This document shows, piece after piece, positions 22,411 to 34,190 of a stretch of DNA of 64,000 bases. The stretch's first letter is position 1, and each line of letters starts with the position of its first letter. The position numbers and the translations under genes were made by a program. The notes under the pieces were generated by a model, which was not told where the DNA came from, did no database searches, and saw only the letters and a program-made list of their open reading frames with translations. Source of the stretch: Sisyra terminalis (taxonomy: Eukaryota > Arthropoda > Insecta > Neuroptera > Sisyridae). The DNA is taken from NCBI GenBank assembly GCA_958496175.1, contig OY292277.1, forward strand, positions 6,386,001 to 6,450,000, in the 5' to 3' direction.

Positions 22411-24427
22411 ATGTTTTTCCTGGAATGCTTGGTATGTAACCCATGAAACCCTTCACCAGGATTTGAAAATAAGGACCTAAAGGATTATATAAGAATCTAA
22501 AGTATGTCTGGATCAAAAAATGAAGCATACTACAAGAAATTGGAAATCTATACTAATACAGTAATCCATCATTTTCAAACTAAACAATATCAAAAAGTAT
22601 TTAAAAGGAAAAAAGAACTATTTTTTAATAGTCGACACATTTTCACGGTGGAAATTGACTTTCAAATTTTTGCACGAAATCTTTTTTTTTCTTCTTTAAA
22701 TTGGCTATTAAAATCCAGATCCTATAATCCAATTTGGCGCGATGAAAACTATTGCCAATGAAGAAATTTCCTTACCAGAAACTCTCCTTACACTAAATTG
22801 AGAATAAGTTCTAAATTCTCTGCTGTAAAAACACGCCAGAGGAATGACAATTTGCTGACATCCATAACTTCTACATAATAATTTGAAAATATTTATAAAA
22901 AGAAATCCTTTTAAAAAATCAAGAAAACTCTTTTGTAAGGGTATCGAAATTACGTCATTATACACCAACTAAGAATGAGTCTTCGATAAAATTCGTTGGT
23001 ATAGAGGTTTAGGTCTTTCTTTTAAATATTTTCTAATTAAAAAAATTTCCAAATCAAGAAATGCTTTGAAAAAAACTCAGGAAATGTTTTGCCTAATCTT
23101 CACGCTTTACAGATATCTAGGCTGATTTGGACGAATAAAATTTAACAATCTTTTCACATGAATGAAGTTTATCTCTGTTTTTGCTTCGCTTAAAATTATG
23201 CTTTAAAAAAAATACTACCAATAAAGGTTTACGAAAAGAATCGTTTAAGCTTCAAAGAATTCATATTTTTTTCCAACAGAAAGTATGAGAAAATCAATTT
23301 TATTCCTCTATAAGCTATTAAAGCTCTAAGCTCTATCCTGTTTTATCTATCCGCAGCAAAACCCGACAGATAGTAATCTACCACGAAAACTTTTTTAACT
23401 CTTCAATGTTTATCATTCTATATTTTCGAACTTTCCAAATTAATATTTTTTTTTTAAGTTTACAATAAAGCTTTTTATGGAGTAATAATAAATTTAAATT
23501 TTTGATGTGAAAAAAAATGTAGTCCAGCTTCCCGGCTCAATTAATCAAACTAATTGATGCCATAGAATTGGGGGAAAACGGACCAAGTAATTTAATTTCG
23601 TGCATATTTATTTAAACGATACAATAAAACAGACTTTCAATATCGATCAATCAGTCAACTTGTATAAAGTCGAGGGTGCACACCGAAAACCCTCCATACC
23701 CTCCCACGGGACTACTCTCCTCGACCATAGGCTTATTGACGGGGCTACTTTTAAATGAGATTTCCGCCGTTCTTTTATAAATATATTAAGGGAAAAAAAA
23801 TGGCAAAAACGCCGCGGGTTGAGCCAACATTTCTACCTCGAATAAAATTTAAATCAATCAAATAAATAGAAAGAAATTGTACGGAAATCACCTCGACAAG
23901 AGCAATTTAGGAAAATTTATATGTTATGTATGTGTGTAATTTTGTAAAAATATTTTTTTTTTTGAAATTTCATACACATACGTGATCTATATCGCATGTC
24001 GCAAACGCCAAACGAAAATGTTCTTCGACTAAGGTCAAGTTTAAATGTGCAAATAAAATTCAAGGATTTATTCGGTATGGGAATATGGACGAAGGATGAG
24101 AGATGGAAGTTTGAGAATAAAATGAGATTTTCCGTAAGTGTGTGTGTATTTCCTTTTTTTGATTGCTATGCGTTAAATGTATTCTGTATCGATAATAAAA
24201 ATGGAGAATTTTGGAGGTCAACTTGGGAAAAAGTTAATGAAGAAACACTTCAATTACAAATTTATTACAAGCATATCTTTCAATGGACCAAGATGTTAGA
24301 AGTAGGGCTTGGCTAAATATTGGAAAATTTGGACCTAAATTTATGTTTAATTGCTTGAAAAATATGGACGTAAACCTGAATTTGTATAGTTTTCTGCAAT
24401 CACTTGCATTTGAAAATTATCTGTTTC
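22411..24427. other. AT-rich non-coding DNA
   Basis: No domain-bearing ORF. The 106-codon ORF at 23996-24316 lacks recognisable features. 23520-23830 is slightly less AT-rich. Confidence 0.4.
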
Positions 24428-24846
24428 AAAGGCCCTCGCCAGATAAGATGGTCTAAAATGCCCTCATTGCCATTGGGCTAATTTTTTTCTGAAAATACCT
24501 TACAGTATGGACAATATTTCAGCCAAGTTTCAACTCTAAAATATGACGCGTTTTTGTGTAAAAAATATTTTTTTTTTTTTCAAATTCAATATTCTCTGAA
24601 ACTGTTTGATAATACCGAAAAAAGTGCGTATGAGTTTCAAAATATCACTAAGTAGTATTCCGAGAAAAATTCACTCATTAATCAGATCAATCGATTAAAA
24701 ATACAATTTATTTTTTTAAAAATTGTTTTTTATGCCAAAATTGTTTGGCACACCTTAGTTTTTTTCTATATAATCCTCTATCATCCTTCTACAATAATAA
24801 TTTATTCAGATTTTTAAAAATATTAGACAATAGTTAAAAAAAAGAA
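24428..24846 (+). repeat. Dispersed repeat family G, copy 1
   Basis: It begins aaaggccctcgccagataag and carries cttacagtatggacaatatt and ccgaaaaaagtgcgtatgag. The same order occurs at 33715 (plus) and, inverted, at 40002-40410, with a tip fragment at 53284-53337. Only one end is well defined. Non-coding; class unknown. Confidence 0.75.
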
Positions 24847-26211
24847 ATATAATACAGCTTGTCCAAGAAGTAAAAATAAAAAATAAATAAAAAAAACAAT
24901 ATTTGGAACAAATTATGAGAGGAGAAAGAAATAACAAATGCTCTAGATTCTAGAACATTATCTAGGGAAAATAAATGGAAGAAAAATATCCTGAAATCAA
25001 AACCTCAAAGACTGGCTAGATTGCACTTTAGTACACCTTTTAAAGCTGCGATCAATAAGGCTAGAATTGCCACAATTGCCAACTACAGAAATGAAATGAT
25101 ACCCTGAGAAGAAGATGACTTCATCATTATTTTTGGAACTGTAAAAGACCATATATAATATATCTTTCCCTTAAGGAAGCCAATAAAAAAATCCATAATG
25201 ATACATTCGAGATTCCTCTCCCCTAAAATGTCTTTCGAGTCATTCCATATAGCTAAGCAAAAAAGCTGACTTTCTTTCAATTTTGAAAGAATATTTTCTT
25301 TAGACTCATGAAAAAAAAGTAATTTAATTTAATTTCCTAATGCTGCCCTCTCTCCCCATCCACGCTTCTCTGAGTTAAATAAATTAAAAAATCTATTTGA
25401 AAAATTTTTATGATCAAATTTTGTGATTCATCACATAAATAAATCACAAAATAATTATAGAGTGATTCAATACTAATTGATGACCACTGAGAAAGATTAC
25501 TTGGCAATCGAAAAAGAAATCTAGGCTATAGGTCAAAAATACATTTGTTTGAGCTTTTGTTCAAATTTATGAGCATAGTTTACTTTTGTTAATTATACTT
25601 ATTACTTAAATAAGACCGCAATGTATTTTATACAATGTATAAACACTAATTTTTATGGTTTCATAAATTGAGATGCAACCATTTTTCTATTAAAGATATT
25701 GAAATATTCAAAATAAATTTACTCTTTAGATTTCTTTTCTTTCAATGTAGAACTGAAAATTCAGGTAAATTTCTTTTTTTTTTGTTGAATTTACGGGATT
25801 TTAAGAACTAAATATTAAGAACTAAAATTTATCGAAAATCAACTATCAATGTATATCATTTAATGAAATTTAAAAATTTGAAAAATATCAACGTTTTAAC
25901 TGTAAGATTGAACCAAACCTGCAAGAACCAAAGCTATAACTTAAATTTTCAAACCCCAAAAAAATTGTTGTTTATTTCCAAAAAATTAAATGAAAAAAAA
26001 AAACGTTGGAAGTAAAAAGTATTGCCGACAAAATATATACCAATGAAAATCAGGAAAACAAAATGATTTTTCAGGCTCTTAAAATTCAAGTTAAGGCCTA
26101 AATATCTTGACATTTTTTTAGTTCTTGCTTGCTACCAATACATTGATACAAGTGCTTAAAGAATAAGTATAACATTGATAAGTATTTTAATTACTTCCGA
26201 ATCACAATAAA
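24847..26211. other. AT-rich non-coding DNA
   Basis: No gene or element end recognised. Confidence 0.4.
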
Positions 26212-26220
26212 TTAATGGAT

Positions 26221-26271
<51 letters not shown>

Positions 26272-26377
26272 TTTGAGATTCAATTAAAAAATTTATTTTA
26301 TTACCTTATAAAATAAAATAATAAAATAAATTTTTTAATTGAATCTCAAAGACATATAAATATATTATTATCCATTA
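26212..26377. repeat. Perfect-type hairpin with AT microsatellite
   Basis: ttaatggataataatatat at the left and its inverse ending attattatccattaa at the right frame inverted arms with gtctttgagattcaattaaa and its inverse. The left arm holds a run of about 21 AT dinucleotides (26226-26267), expanded relative to the right arm. The ends could be read as TTAA-flanked, which would suit a TTAA-target MITE. Confidence 0.7.
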
Positions 26378-26579
26378 AAGAATAAGGTTTCAAAAAATTT
26401 AGAAATTTCGAAAAGAAATATTTTTATAAAAAATAGTTTGAAAATATATTTTCTAATATTATGTGATTTTCTTCTTCTTCATTTTCAACTTTCTGGAGGT
26501 TTTTCCTCAAAGATCCTCAGCAATACGTCTTAAGAGAACTGCTTCAGAGAAAAATCAAACAAAATTTATGAATATTTCC

Positions 26580-26750
26580 CAATTCATGTTCAAGTGGCCC
26601 AAAAGAGCTTTGAAGCAGCTTTGAGCCATAGTTGGCCAGTCAAATAGTACTTGAGATGCAGTTTCCTCTCCCGTTCTGCATATCTCACATATACTTGACT
26701 CGGTATTTGTCCCAATAGTTTGGAAATACTTCCTAATACTGTAGTACCCT
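26580..26750 (-). pseudogene. Non-LTR retrotransposon C-terminal fragment
   Basis: The minus-strand reading TESSICEICRTGEETASQVL then FDWPTMAQSCFKALLGHLN matches the CxxCxxxxETxxHxLxxCPxLA-type tail seen after reverse transcriptase/RNase H in jockey- and R1-like elements. The usual His and last Cys are changed. Only this tail remains, next to the left tip of the element that follows. Confidence 0.7.
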
Positions 26751-26755
26751 ATTAT

Positions 26756-27597
26756 CGGGGTATTCTGGTCTAGAAATTTGAAAAAATCGTTTTTTTTTTG
26801 CATATTTTGAAATTTTAGACATTGAAAAATATGATACTAAAAGGATTTTTCAAAATTCGAATTATTTTCGGAGATACTGCCGATTTAGATACAAACGAAA
26901 CTAGAAACTAGAACAGCTCGATTAGCTGAAAAAACACTCAAGACCTGAATTATGAGAAGGAGAAAGGCCCAATGTATGGATCTGGGATCGCCGATTGATG
27001 CCAAGTGAGTATTACATATTATTTTCGGAGTTATTCCATTAGAATTGATTCCTAAACTTTAAACGCGTTTTTCTCGAAACAACTTTTTTTGAGGTGGTTG
27101 ACATGATATTTCAAGTTCTACTGAACCAATTCCTTCGAAATTTGGTATATACATTGTTTATACAACTCTCCATCGCGTCTGTTTTGGATTTAAAAAAAAT
27201 TGATTTTAAGTATTTTTTAAAAATTCGAAAAGGTCGAAAAAATCGGGTAAAAAAATTTTTTTTTAAGTCGCCATTTTTTTGTATTTTTTTTGAAAATGGT
27301 CAACCCGATGGCGACATCTTTATTAATGAAAATTTTGTTTCATTTTTTTGTTTTAGATCTCTACAAGGGTTGAAATCATGTCAACCAGGACGCACCATTT
27401 TTTTGAGGCCCCATTCCACCGGCCTGTATCTCGGCGAATTTTGTTTTTTTTCTAGTTATTTTTTTTTATATTTTCAAAATATCAATAAAAAACATAAAAA
27501 AATGGATGGTAAAAATGGATGGTAAAATTTTTTTTCATTTTTTTTATCTTACTTGAAAAAATGCCTAAAATTCAGGCTTCTAGACTAGGATACCCCC
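26756..27597. mobile_element. Putative TTAA-target element
   Basis: The left tip cggggtattctggtctagaa and the right tip ttctagactaggataccccc are inverses with few changes. The right side is followed by TTAA; the left has TTAT, which may be a mutated duplication. About 840 bp, non-coding. The ORF at 27094-27525 is low-complexity and has no transposase blocks. The inner text (tctcggcgaattttg) is loosely like the element at 53850. Confidence 0.5.
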
Positions 27598-27599
27598 TT

Positions 27600-29571
27600 A
27601 ATAGACCTTCAGACTACCAATATTCTCTTTTTTTCTTCCTAAGTTTATAAGACTTATTATTATATTAAGATTTCTCTATTATAAACTCTGAGATATGTCT
27701 TCTGAGTAGCCATATTAAGATTTTATTTGCTCTTTGTGATTCCATTCGACTGTTTGATTTAGTCCCTAATCTTGGAAAAAATCCAGATCCTAATATATTT
27801 TTTCTTTATTCTTCTATTTATATTCAAGAGTCCCCAAAAAATCACAGAAAATAACGATAACATACTTGCCATTTTCACACTATTTTATAAACAGAAGGAA
27901 TCAACTCTGTAATTCCATAAGCCATAATATTTTTCTTTTTAAATAATATCATAAACGTAAATGTCTTCCGTAAAAAAAATTTACATCTCAATTTTCAAAA
28001 GTATAAAATTTACGTTTCAATAATTCTTATAAAGTCCAGACAATATTTTCATCAAAAAAATCCGGTCAACACAAATTAAGACTGTAACTATCGATCGAAT
28101 ATCAATCAATGTCATTACATAAACATTGAATATAAACAAAATTATTTGAAAATAGCTGGTAAGTTATTTCACGTAATTTTAGAGTTTGTTAATCATTATT
28201 TTAGTCGAATCTACGTAATGGAAATCCAATAAAAGGAAAATTATGATATAGTGTAACGAAACAAAACCGTCTCATTCCTCACGGTTTGTTTTTCCAACTC
28301 CCCAAACAGCCCTTTTTAATTTCCCCATTTCTCTCTTTCTCAACCGTATTGAATATTCCAATATAAAACAATCCATTTCTAAGAAATGTGCAAACTACAA
28401 TCAAATTACATGATCATACCACCCAGCTCCATTTCCATTATGTACGTCAAAGAAAATCACCATAAGCCACGTCTGCACATTAAAGCTTGGCTGCTATCTG
28501 TTGGAAAATAAATTTTTTAAATCGCTTAGTGCCGAGCTGTTCTTTTTGGGTTTTCCCGGAAAAATTATGAGTCCGTCGAGGTGGCGCAAATGATGGCCGG
28601 GGGTTGTGTTAGAGCGGGGGTGCAAAAAACCACGTGCTAAATTATTTATAAACGTTCACCTGGTGCTCGGGAGATATGGTTCATATGGCTATATGGTGGT
28701 GCGGAACAACGGAAAACATTATGTGAAAATTATTAATTTTTTAGATGAAACGAGAAACGAAACTGCACTCAAATAGTAATAAACTTTGAATATTAACGTT
28801 TTTTCGTTGGAATTTGATTTATTCAAAAACTTAAGTTTTTATAAAAATCAATGATAGTTATTGGATTGTAAACGAAGGCCTTCCATAACAAAATTGATTT
28901 AGCTTTGATATAAAAGCCTGTGTTTTTAAAGGTTATCTACTGAAAATTTTTTGGTTAGTAATAGGGGATGAAATTACGTTTAGATGTTATGAATATCAAG
29001 TAGATCACTCCAGATTGATTCATTTTTTTTTTACAATTTATATGATAAATCGATTTTAATCAAATATTTGAAATCAAACTAATGTATGTAAGTAGAATTT
29101 CGAGATAACTTTGAATCGATAAGAATCGTTTACATGGAATAATACAGAAATATGAGAATATCAATTTGCATATCATTAAAGAAAATTCATAGGAGACACC
29201 AAATTTTCTGCGATTGAACACTGGAAATACATATTTTTTTCAGATCAGTGTTAAGTTTGATGGGGAAAAAGAAGGAAAATAGGATATACAATTATAGTCC
29301 CTACTGATTTTATTGCCCATCATGCATTGAATTAATGACCATTGAGTCTTGATCACCGAAGAGTTTTATAAGAATGCTCGTAGAAAGCTGTGAAATATTC
29401 ACAGCCAACACAGCCAAATAACAAAACTTGGCAATTGAATGAAATTGAAATGACAGTTGAAACAAATAACACCAATCAGTTGATTCAAATTTGAGACAAT
29501 GATTATTATATGTGGTTTTCATTTACACATATGATTGTATACGTTCTTTGATCTCTCTCTTTACCTATTAT
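27600..29571. other. Non-coding DNA with one less AT-rich patch
   Basis: No gene recognised. 28525-28705 is GC-richer (aggtggcgcaaatgatggcc), flanked by AT-rich sequence, and could be a regulatory element or an untranslated exon. Confidence 0.35.
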
Positions 29572-29573
29572 TA

Positions 29574-29806
29574 CAGTGTAATCTCACTAATCCGGCACTC
29601 TTAAAAACCGGAGGGTGCCGGATTATTGGAATGTTCGGATTACTGGATTATAGTGAAAAAGTCATAGGTAATGAATAAAATAAAGTATTTCATAGAAGGA
29701 ATAAATGTATGCACAGGTATAGAGGGGCGAGGGAGGCGTGGGCGAAAGGTGCCAGATTATTGGACGTGCCGATCTATCGAAGTGCCGGATTAGTGAGATT
29801 ATACTG
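29574..29806. mobile_element. pogo/Tigger-like MITE
   Basis: The tips are cagtgtaatctcactaatcc and its inverse ggattagtgagattatactg, flanked by TA on both sides (29572-29573 and 29807-29808). 233 bp, with internal 'ggattactggat' repeats. Non-coding. Confidence 0.9.
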
Positions 29807-29987
29807 TATATTGATAGTTCCGTGCACTTTTTTTGGTTAATCGAAAAAGATTGGTACCAGATTGAAAGATTTTTGAGCAAAAAAACAAGTCACTAGGTAA
29901 ACTTAAAAGCTTCATGCATATCTGTGTGTGGTCTATGTAATTATAAAAAATATTATCCCTTCTGTGATACCATTAGATTATTCGAGG

Positions 29988-30231
29988 CATGGGCGGATTC
30001 AGGTTTTTTTTCTGGGGGGAGGGGCACAACATCATCTTTCATTTGCAAGTGTGTGAGAGAAATCACGAAAAAAATTTGTAATTTCACTAATGTTCTTTCT
30101 GTTATTTTATTCATATATTTTCACAACTTTAATAATTTGATTTGCATCTAAGTATGTATTGTTATGGAATCTCCACAGTACACAAAAACATGGGGGGAGG
30201 CACGTGTTCTGTCCCCCTCAATCCGCCCTTG
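29988..30231. mobile_element. hAT MITE, 244 bp
   Basis: The left tip is catgggcggattcagg and the right tip ctcaatccgcccttg. The flanking 8-mers attcgagg (29980-29987) and atttgagg (30232-30239) differ at one position. Non-coding. Confidence 0.82.
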
Positions 30232-30239
30232 ATTTGAGG

Positions 30240-30912
30240 AAATAAGAAATCAACGATTTTTTCGTAGCTCTTACTGATTTCAATTTGTCGAATTCATTGA
30301 CAACAATTAAAAAATAATTGAACCCTCGTTGAAAACATTCATTTGTTTTTCATCGTAAAACCTAAATAAATGGGACAATCAATTTGTCGCTAGGAGTCCA
30401 ATTAAAAATTGAAAAAAAATAAACTTAACGAAACTAATTAAAACGCCCTATTCAAATCGAGAATACTTGTTGTTAAATTGTTTTGAAAATCCATCCTTCA
30501 ATTTGCCCCTTGCCCCTCACACATACGTTCAGGACTAAATATCATTGAAAGGTCGCTTTTGGTCCAGTGAGATATATACATATATATTATATAGACAGGA
30601 CAAGGCGACACAATCGGGAAAACGGGATGCCAGAGGCGAGAGGGGACCAAGATGCGAAATCATACATAGACAATTCCCCAATTCGAGGGTCCGTTGCGGA
30701 GCGACATGCGTCGATGTAGAACGCGGGGCGCAGTCGCCTCGTGCCTCACTATCGACCCATAGACCCAATGCCAACATTTCCATCCCGATAATTTTTCACG
30801 GTCTCCACACAAAAAAAAAACTCAAAATTTCAAAAAAAAATTGGTAATTTTTTTTTTTTAAAAATGACTCGGTCGTAAGAATTGGTATAGGGGAGTGTAT
30901 GTGTATGTATAT
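30240..30912. other. Unique DNA with GC-rich island
   Basis: 30590-30790 is GC-rich and CpG-rich (ggtccgttgcggagcgacat; cgcggggcgcagtcgcctcg) in an AT-rich setting. Both strands have open frames there (30535-30783 minus, 30545-30847 plus), which is what GC-rich sequence does by chance. It could be a promoter, an untranslated exon or a short conserved coding exon. No product is assigned. Confidence 0.35.
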
Positions 30913-30914
30913 TA

Positions 30915-31915
30915 GACTGATTCAAAAAAAAATGATGATTTTTTTTCTTAATTATATCGAAAATATTGTTGGAAATGACCAAAAAAAATCCTGTGAAAGT
31001 TTAAGCTCTTAATATTAATATTAAGAGGTGCCACATCTCAAATTTCCATTTTCCATTTAAATAACATGGGAACAATATTCTCTTGCACTTTGGAATTTTA
31101 TAGCTCACGTTGGTGACAATATTTCGGAATGACCAACTTATATTCTTGTATAAAATTGAACGATCTACAAAAAAGGTCTCTTACAATATTTGGATATATT
31201 TATTCCTTCAAAAGTTATTCAAGGTCAAAGTTCAACTAAATAGAAATTTTAATATTTTTTCAATTTTTTGACGCAACCATCAATTTTATGAGAAAATTTT
31301 ATAGGACATTTTTTGTAGAGTACTTTTTTTCCTTTAACTTATCTCTGTAAAAGTTTTTGATATTTTTTACAGGTCCTAAATTATTTGCATTAAACTGAAA
31401 ATTCCCTGAATTATTATATTTTTAACATAATTTTTTTTTATTTTAATTAAATATCTTAGGACCTGTGAAAAATATAAAAAACTTTTAAAGAGATAAGTTA
31501 TAGAAAGAAAAGTGCTCTACAAAAAATGTCCTATAAAATGTTCTCATAAAATTGATGGTTGCGTCAAAAAATTGAAAAAATATTAAAATTTGTCTTTAGT
31601 GCAACTTTGACCTTGAATAACTTTTGAAGGAATAAATATATTCAAATATTATAAGAAACCTTTTTTGTAGATCGTTCAATTTTCTACAAAAATATACCTT
31701 GGTCATTCCGAAATATTGTCACCAACGTGAGCTTTAAAATTCCAAAATGCAAGAGAATATTGTTCCCATGTTATTTAAATGGAAAATCGAAATTTGCGAT
31801 GCGGCACCTCTTAATATTAAGAGCTTAAACTTTCACAGGATTTTTTTTTGGTCATTCCCAACAATATTTTCGATATAATTAAGAAAAAAAAATCATCATT
31901 TTTTTTGAATCCGTC
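30915..31915. mobile_element. Palindromic family A element, copy 2
   Basis: TA-flanked, 1001 bp, the cleanest copy. The left tip is gactgattcaaaaaaa and the right tip tttttttgaatccgtc. Arms mirror over nearly the full length with the same blocks as copy 1. The centre is near 31410, an AT-rich loop of some 60 bp. Each arm has a subterminal 'aagctcttaatattaatatt' box about 90 bp in (left 31003). No protein coding. Confidence 0.92.
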
Positions 31916-32009
31916 TAATGTATATGTATTCTATTTTTTTCTGGACTAGTTGAGGAATAATTTGATTGGGGATCATATTTAGGGAAAAATAGTCGGGAAT
32001 TGTCGACAA

Positions 32010-32640
32010 ACGGGTTGTGACCGTTTCGTTGCAGGTAAAAAGCTCGACGCCGACTTTGGTGGGGGATGATCGAGTGGCGTCGCGACGCCAGTCTAGCTTG
32101 GGCTCGTGCTTGCCGAAGCGCCGCAATCCCGTTTACGTATCGTCAGTGTGTCTCAAAGCTCTACTCGGTCGTCATCATCTCTCGCCTCTCTGTCCTACAC
32201 ACCGTCGCCCGACGACGTGACGCTCCATCTCACTCCCACTCACCATGGGCCATCCAGTCAACGATCTCCTCTCTCCATGTACGACTCCCATACATCCATT
32301 TTAAATATCCACATGATAAAAGGTCCTTGTTCCTGAATTGGACGACGCTCGCTCCCGCTCATGCTTTCGCGCATTCCCACACAATTTCTCTCGCTTTTTG
32401 TCGGTCGCGTGGCGCTCTCGCGGCGTCGCCTCATCCCGCATCGCTCCCTCACTCTTATCGGGATACGCACCACTAAACGAACAATGTGACGTCATATCCA
32501 CATATTGTGCTGCACCGCAAACATCACGCAGTAGAAACACAATTTTCACACAACTCTCTATATATCTGTTCTCCCTGCTGCATATTCCTGCTGAAAACAA
32601 ACATCCACAGACAGACTGACACCTGACCGGGAAACCAGGA
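32010..32640. promoter_or_regulatory. GC-rich island, candidate promoter/leader exon
   Basis: A 600-bp CpG-rich segment with abrupt AT-rich edges. It holds an Inr-like tcagtgtgtctc (32145), CT-rich tracts, and ttgcag followed by gtaaaaagctcgacgccg at 32031-32054, which could serve as a splice acceptor or as a donor (cag/gtaaaa). Several overlapping frames are open on both strands (for example 32106-32336 plus), none with a known domain, so I do not call a protein. It fits the promoter and 5' untranslated exon of a gene whose coding exons lie outside or across a long intron. Right next to it on the left is palindromic element A copy 2. Confidence 0.4.
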
Positions 32641-33250
32641 GCCATGTAAAAATCAAAACAAAAAAAAAAAGACCACCTCGCCTACTACAATCACAGCCAT
32701 TCGAAATCAGTATTAACGCTCTCATGTTCGTCCCGAAATTTGTCAATTTTTCCTATCCGAATCAATTTCAAAAAAGCAATAATTTGATTGAAAATTAATC
32801 AATCAAATATTCACTAGTAAAGTGTTCATTACTGTAATCAATTGTGATGTTGCAACAAAGTCGAGAATTTATTCAAAAATGTGAAACATTCAAGTTTTGT
32901 GAATGTCAAATGTGTTAAATGTGTGTTCTGTGCTTTCTTCGGCAGTGGTGAAGTTCAATGCGAGATGATGTCGATATTTGTGTAAGATTTTTCATTGATT
33001 TTATACCAACTAATTAGTAAAACCTACCATAAGTTTCTCCTACCATAAGATTGTCAAAATATATCTGTGGTTTCAAAAAAAAATTCCAATTTCAGATTTC
33101 AGATTTCATAGTAAACATTGGCGAAAAATTTTAAAAAATATCATTTAAAGCTTTGGTGTTATCTTAGGAAAATATTATTGAAAATTCTGAAGTGACAAAA
33201 GAAAAAACTCAGAAGAAAAACCTTAAGGAATATTTTCAACTATAAATGAT
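32641..33250. other. Non-coding DNA, possible leader continuation
   Basis: No ORF of note. 32925-32985 (tcttcggcagtggtgaagtt) is mildly GC-richer, has an AG/TGG junction and is followed by tgtgtaagat, so a short untranslated exon is conceivable. Confidence 0.25.
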
Positions 33251-33712
33251 AAGAGATTATAAAATTCAAATCTCAGCTTTTATTAAATATGAAGACAATT
33301 CAGGTTGTTTAAGATGTGTTTGGGTAGAGTATGTAATTTTTTAATTTTTATTTATTTATTTAATTTAAATTGAAAATATTATATTTTTTGTGATTCAAGG
33401 TATTTTATTAATTAATTTTATTATTATATATTTAATACTTTATTAGATAAGAAGAAAATTCAGGTTATTTAAGATCTTTTTGTTTTTTATTTTTTATTTG
33501 TTTATTGAATTTAAATTAAAAATATTTAATTTTGTGAATCAAGAAGCCTGAGGAAGTTACGATTAGTAACGAAACGTAGCTAATTGAACAATAAAAATAT
33601 TAAATAAAAAATAAAAAACTAAAAGATCTTAAATAACATGAATTTTCTTCTTATTTAAAAAAATATAAAAGTTGAGATCTGAATTTTATCATAATTTATT
33701 AGAATATCTCTT
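33251..33712. mobile_element. Inverted-repeat element with ribozyme-like motif
   Basis: The left arm has aagagattataaaattcaaa and gaagacaattcaggttgttt. The right arm has the inverses ending atatctctt. A further copy of the inner arm (gaagaaaattcaggttattt) occurs at 33450. The hammerhead-like motif sits just inside the right arm at 33545-33578. Non-coding, AT-rich. Confidence 0.6.
33545..33578 (+). ncRNA. Hammerhead-like motif, copy 3
   Basis: Order: AGC, CTGAGGA, extra A, stem GTTAC (33556-33560), loop GATTA, stem GTAAC (33566-33570), GAAAC, GTA, GCT. Stem II has a different sequence from the 13-kb copies but remains fully paired, and AGC/GCT replaces GCC/GGC as the possible stem I. Confidence 0.4.
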
Positions 33713-33714
33713 AA

Positions 33715-34055
33715 AAGGTCCTCGCCAGATAAGATGGTCTAAAATGCCCCCATTGCAATTGGGCTAAATTTTTTTTCTGAAAATACCTTACAGTATGGAC
33801 AACATCTCAGCCAAATTTCAACTCTAAAATACCACGCGTTTTTGTGTAAAAAAAAAAAAAATTTTGCAAAATCAATATTCTCTGAAACTGTTTGATAATG
33901 CCGAAAAAAGTGCTTGTGAGTTTCAAGATATCACTAAGTAGTATTCCGAGAAAAATTCGTTCATGAATCAGATCGATCGATCATTGTTAAAAATACGATT
34001 TATTTTTTCAATTTTTTTTTGAAATTTATGTATGATTGACATATTTTGTAATTAT
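33715..34055 (+). repeat. Dispersed repeat family G, copy 2
   Basis: aaaggtcctcgccagataag, cttacagtatggacaacatc and gtattccgagaaaaattcgt follow the order of copy 1. The downstream end is truncated relative to copies 1 and 3, and ribozyme-like copy 4 follows. Confidence 0.75.
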
Positions 34056-34059
34056 TTTA

Positions 34060-34190
34060 ATTTTTTTATAGAAGCCTGATGAAGTTACGATACGTAACGA
34101 AACGTAGCTAATTTGAATATTAAAAAATATTAAATAAAAAAACCGATCTTAAATAGCCTGAATTGTCTTCTTATTTAATAAATGATTTAA
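34060..34190. repeat. Right-arm fragment of the 33.5-kb inverted-repeat element
   Basis: It repeats cgatcttaaatagcctgaat and tcttcttatttaa from 33615-33655, with its own hammerhead-like motif. It is separated from the first arm by repeat G copy 2, so either repeat G inserted between two arms or two partial elements lie side by side. Confidence 0.5.
34073..34106 (+). ncRNA. Hammerhead-like motif, copy 4
   Basis: Order: AGC, CTGATGA, extra A, stem GTTAC (34084-34088), loop GATAC, stem GTAAC (34094-34098), GAAAC, GTA, GCT. Here the first box is exactly CTGATGA, the canonical hammerhead form. It differs from copy 3 only in the loop and the variable N7 base, as expected of a conserved structure. 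Confidence 0.42.

Noticed and set aside
23996..24316. 106-codon ORF as a gene
   Set aside because: No recognisable domain, signal or splice context; AT-rich codons match the background.
27094..27525. 143-codon ORF as a gene
   Set aside because: Phe/Lys-rich low complexity inside a putative TTAA element; no transposase or other domain.
32066..32645. Overlapping ORFs on both strands in the GC-rich island
   Set aside because: GC-rich sequence lacks stop codons by chance; frames conflict and none shows a known domain.
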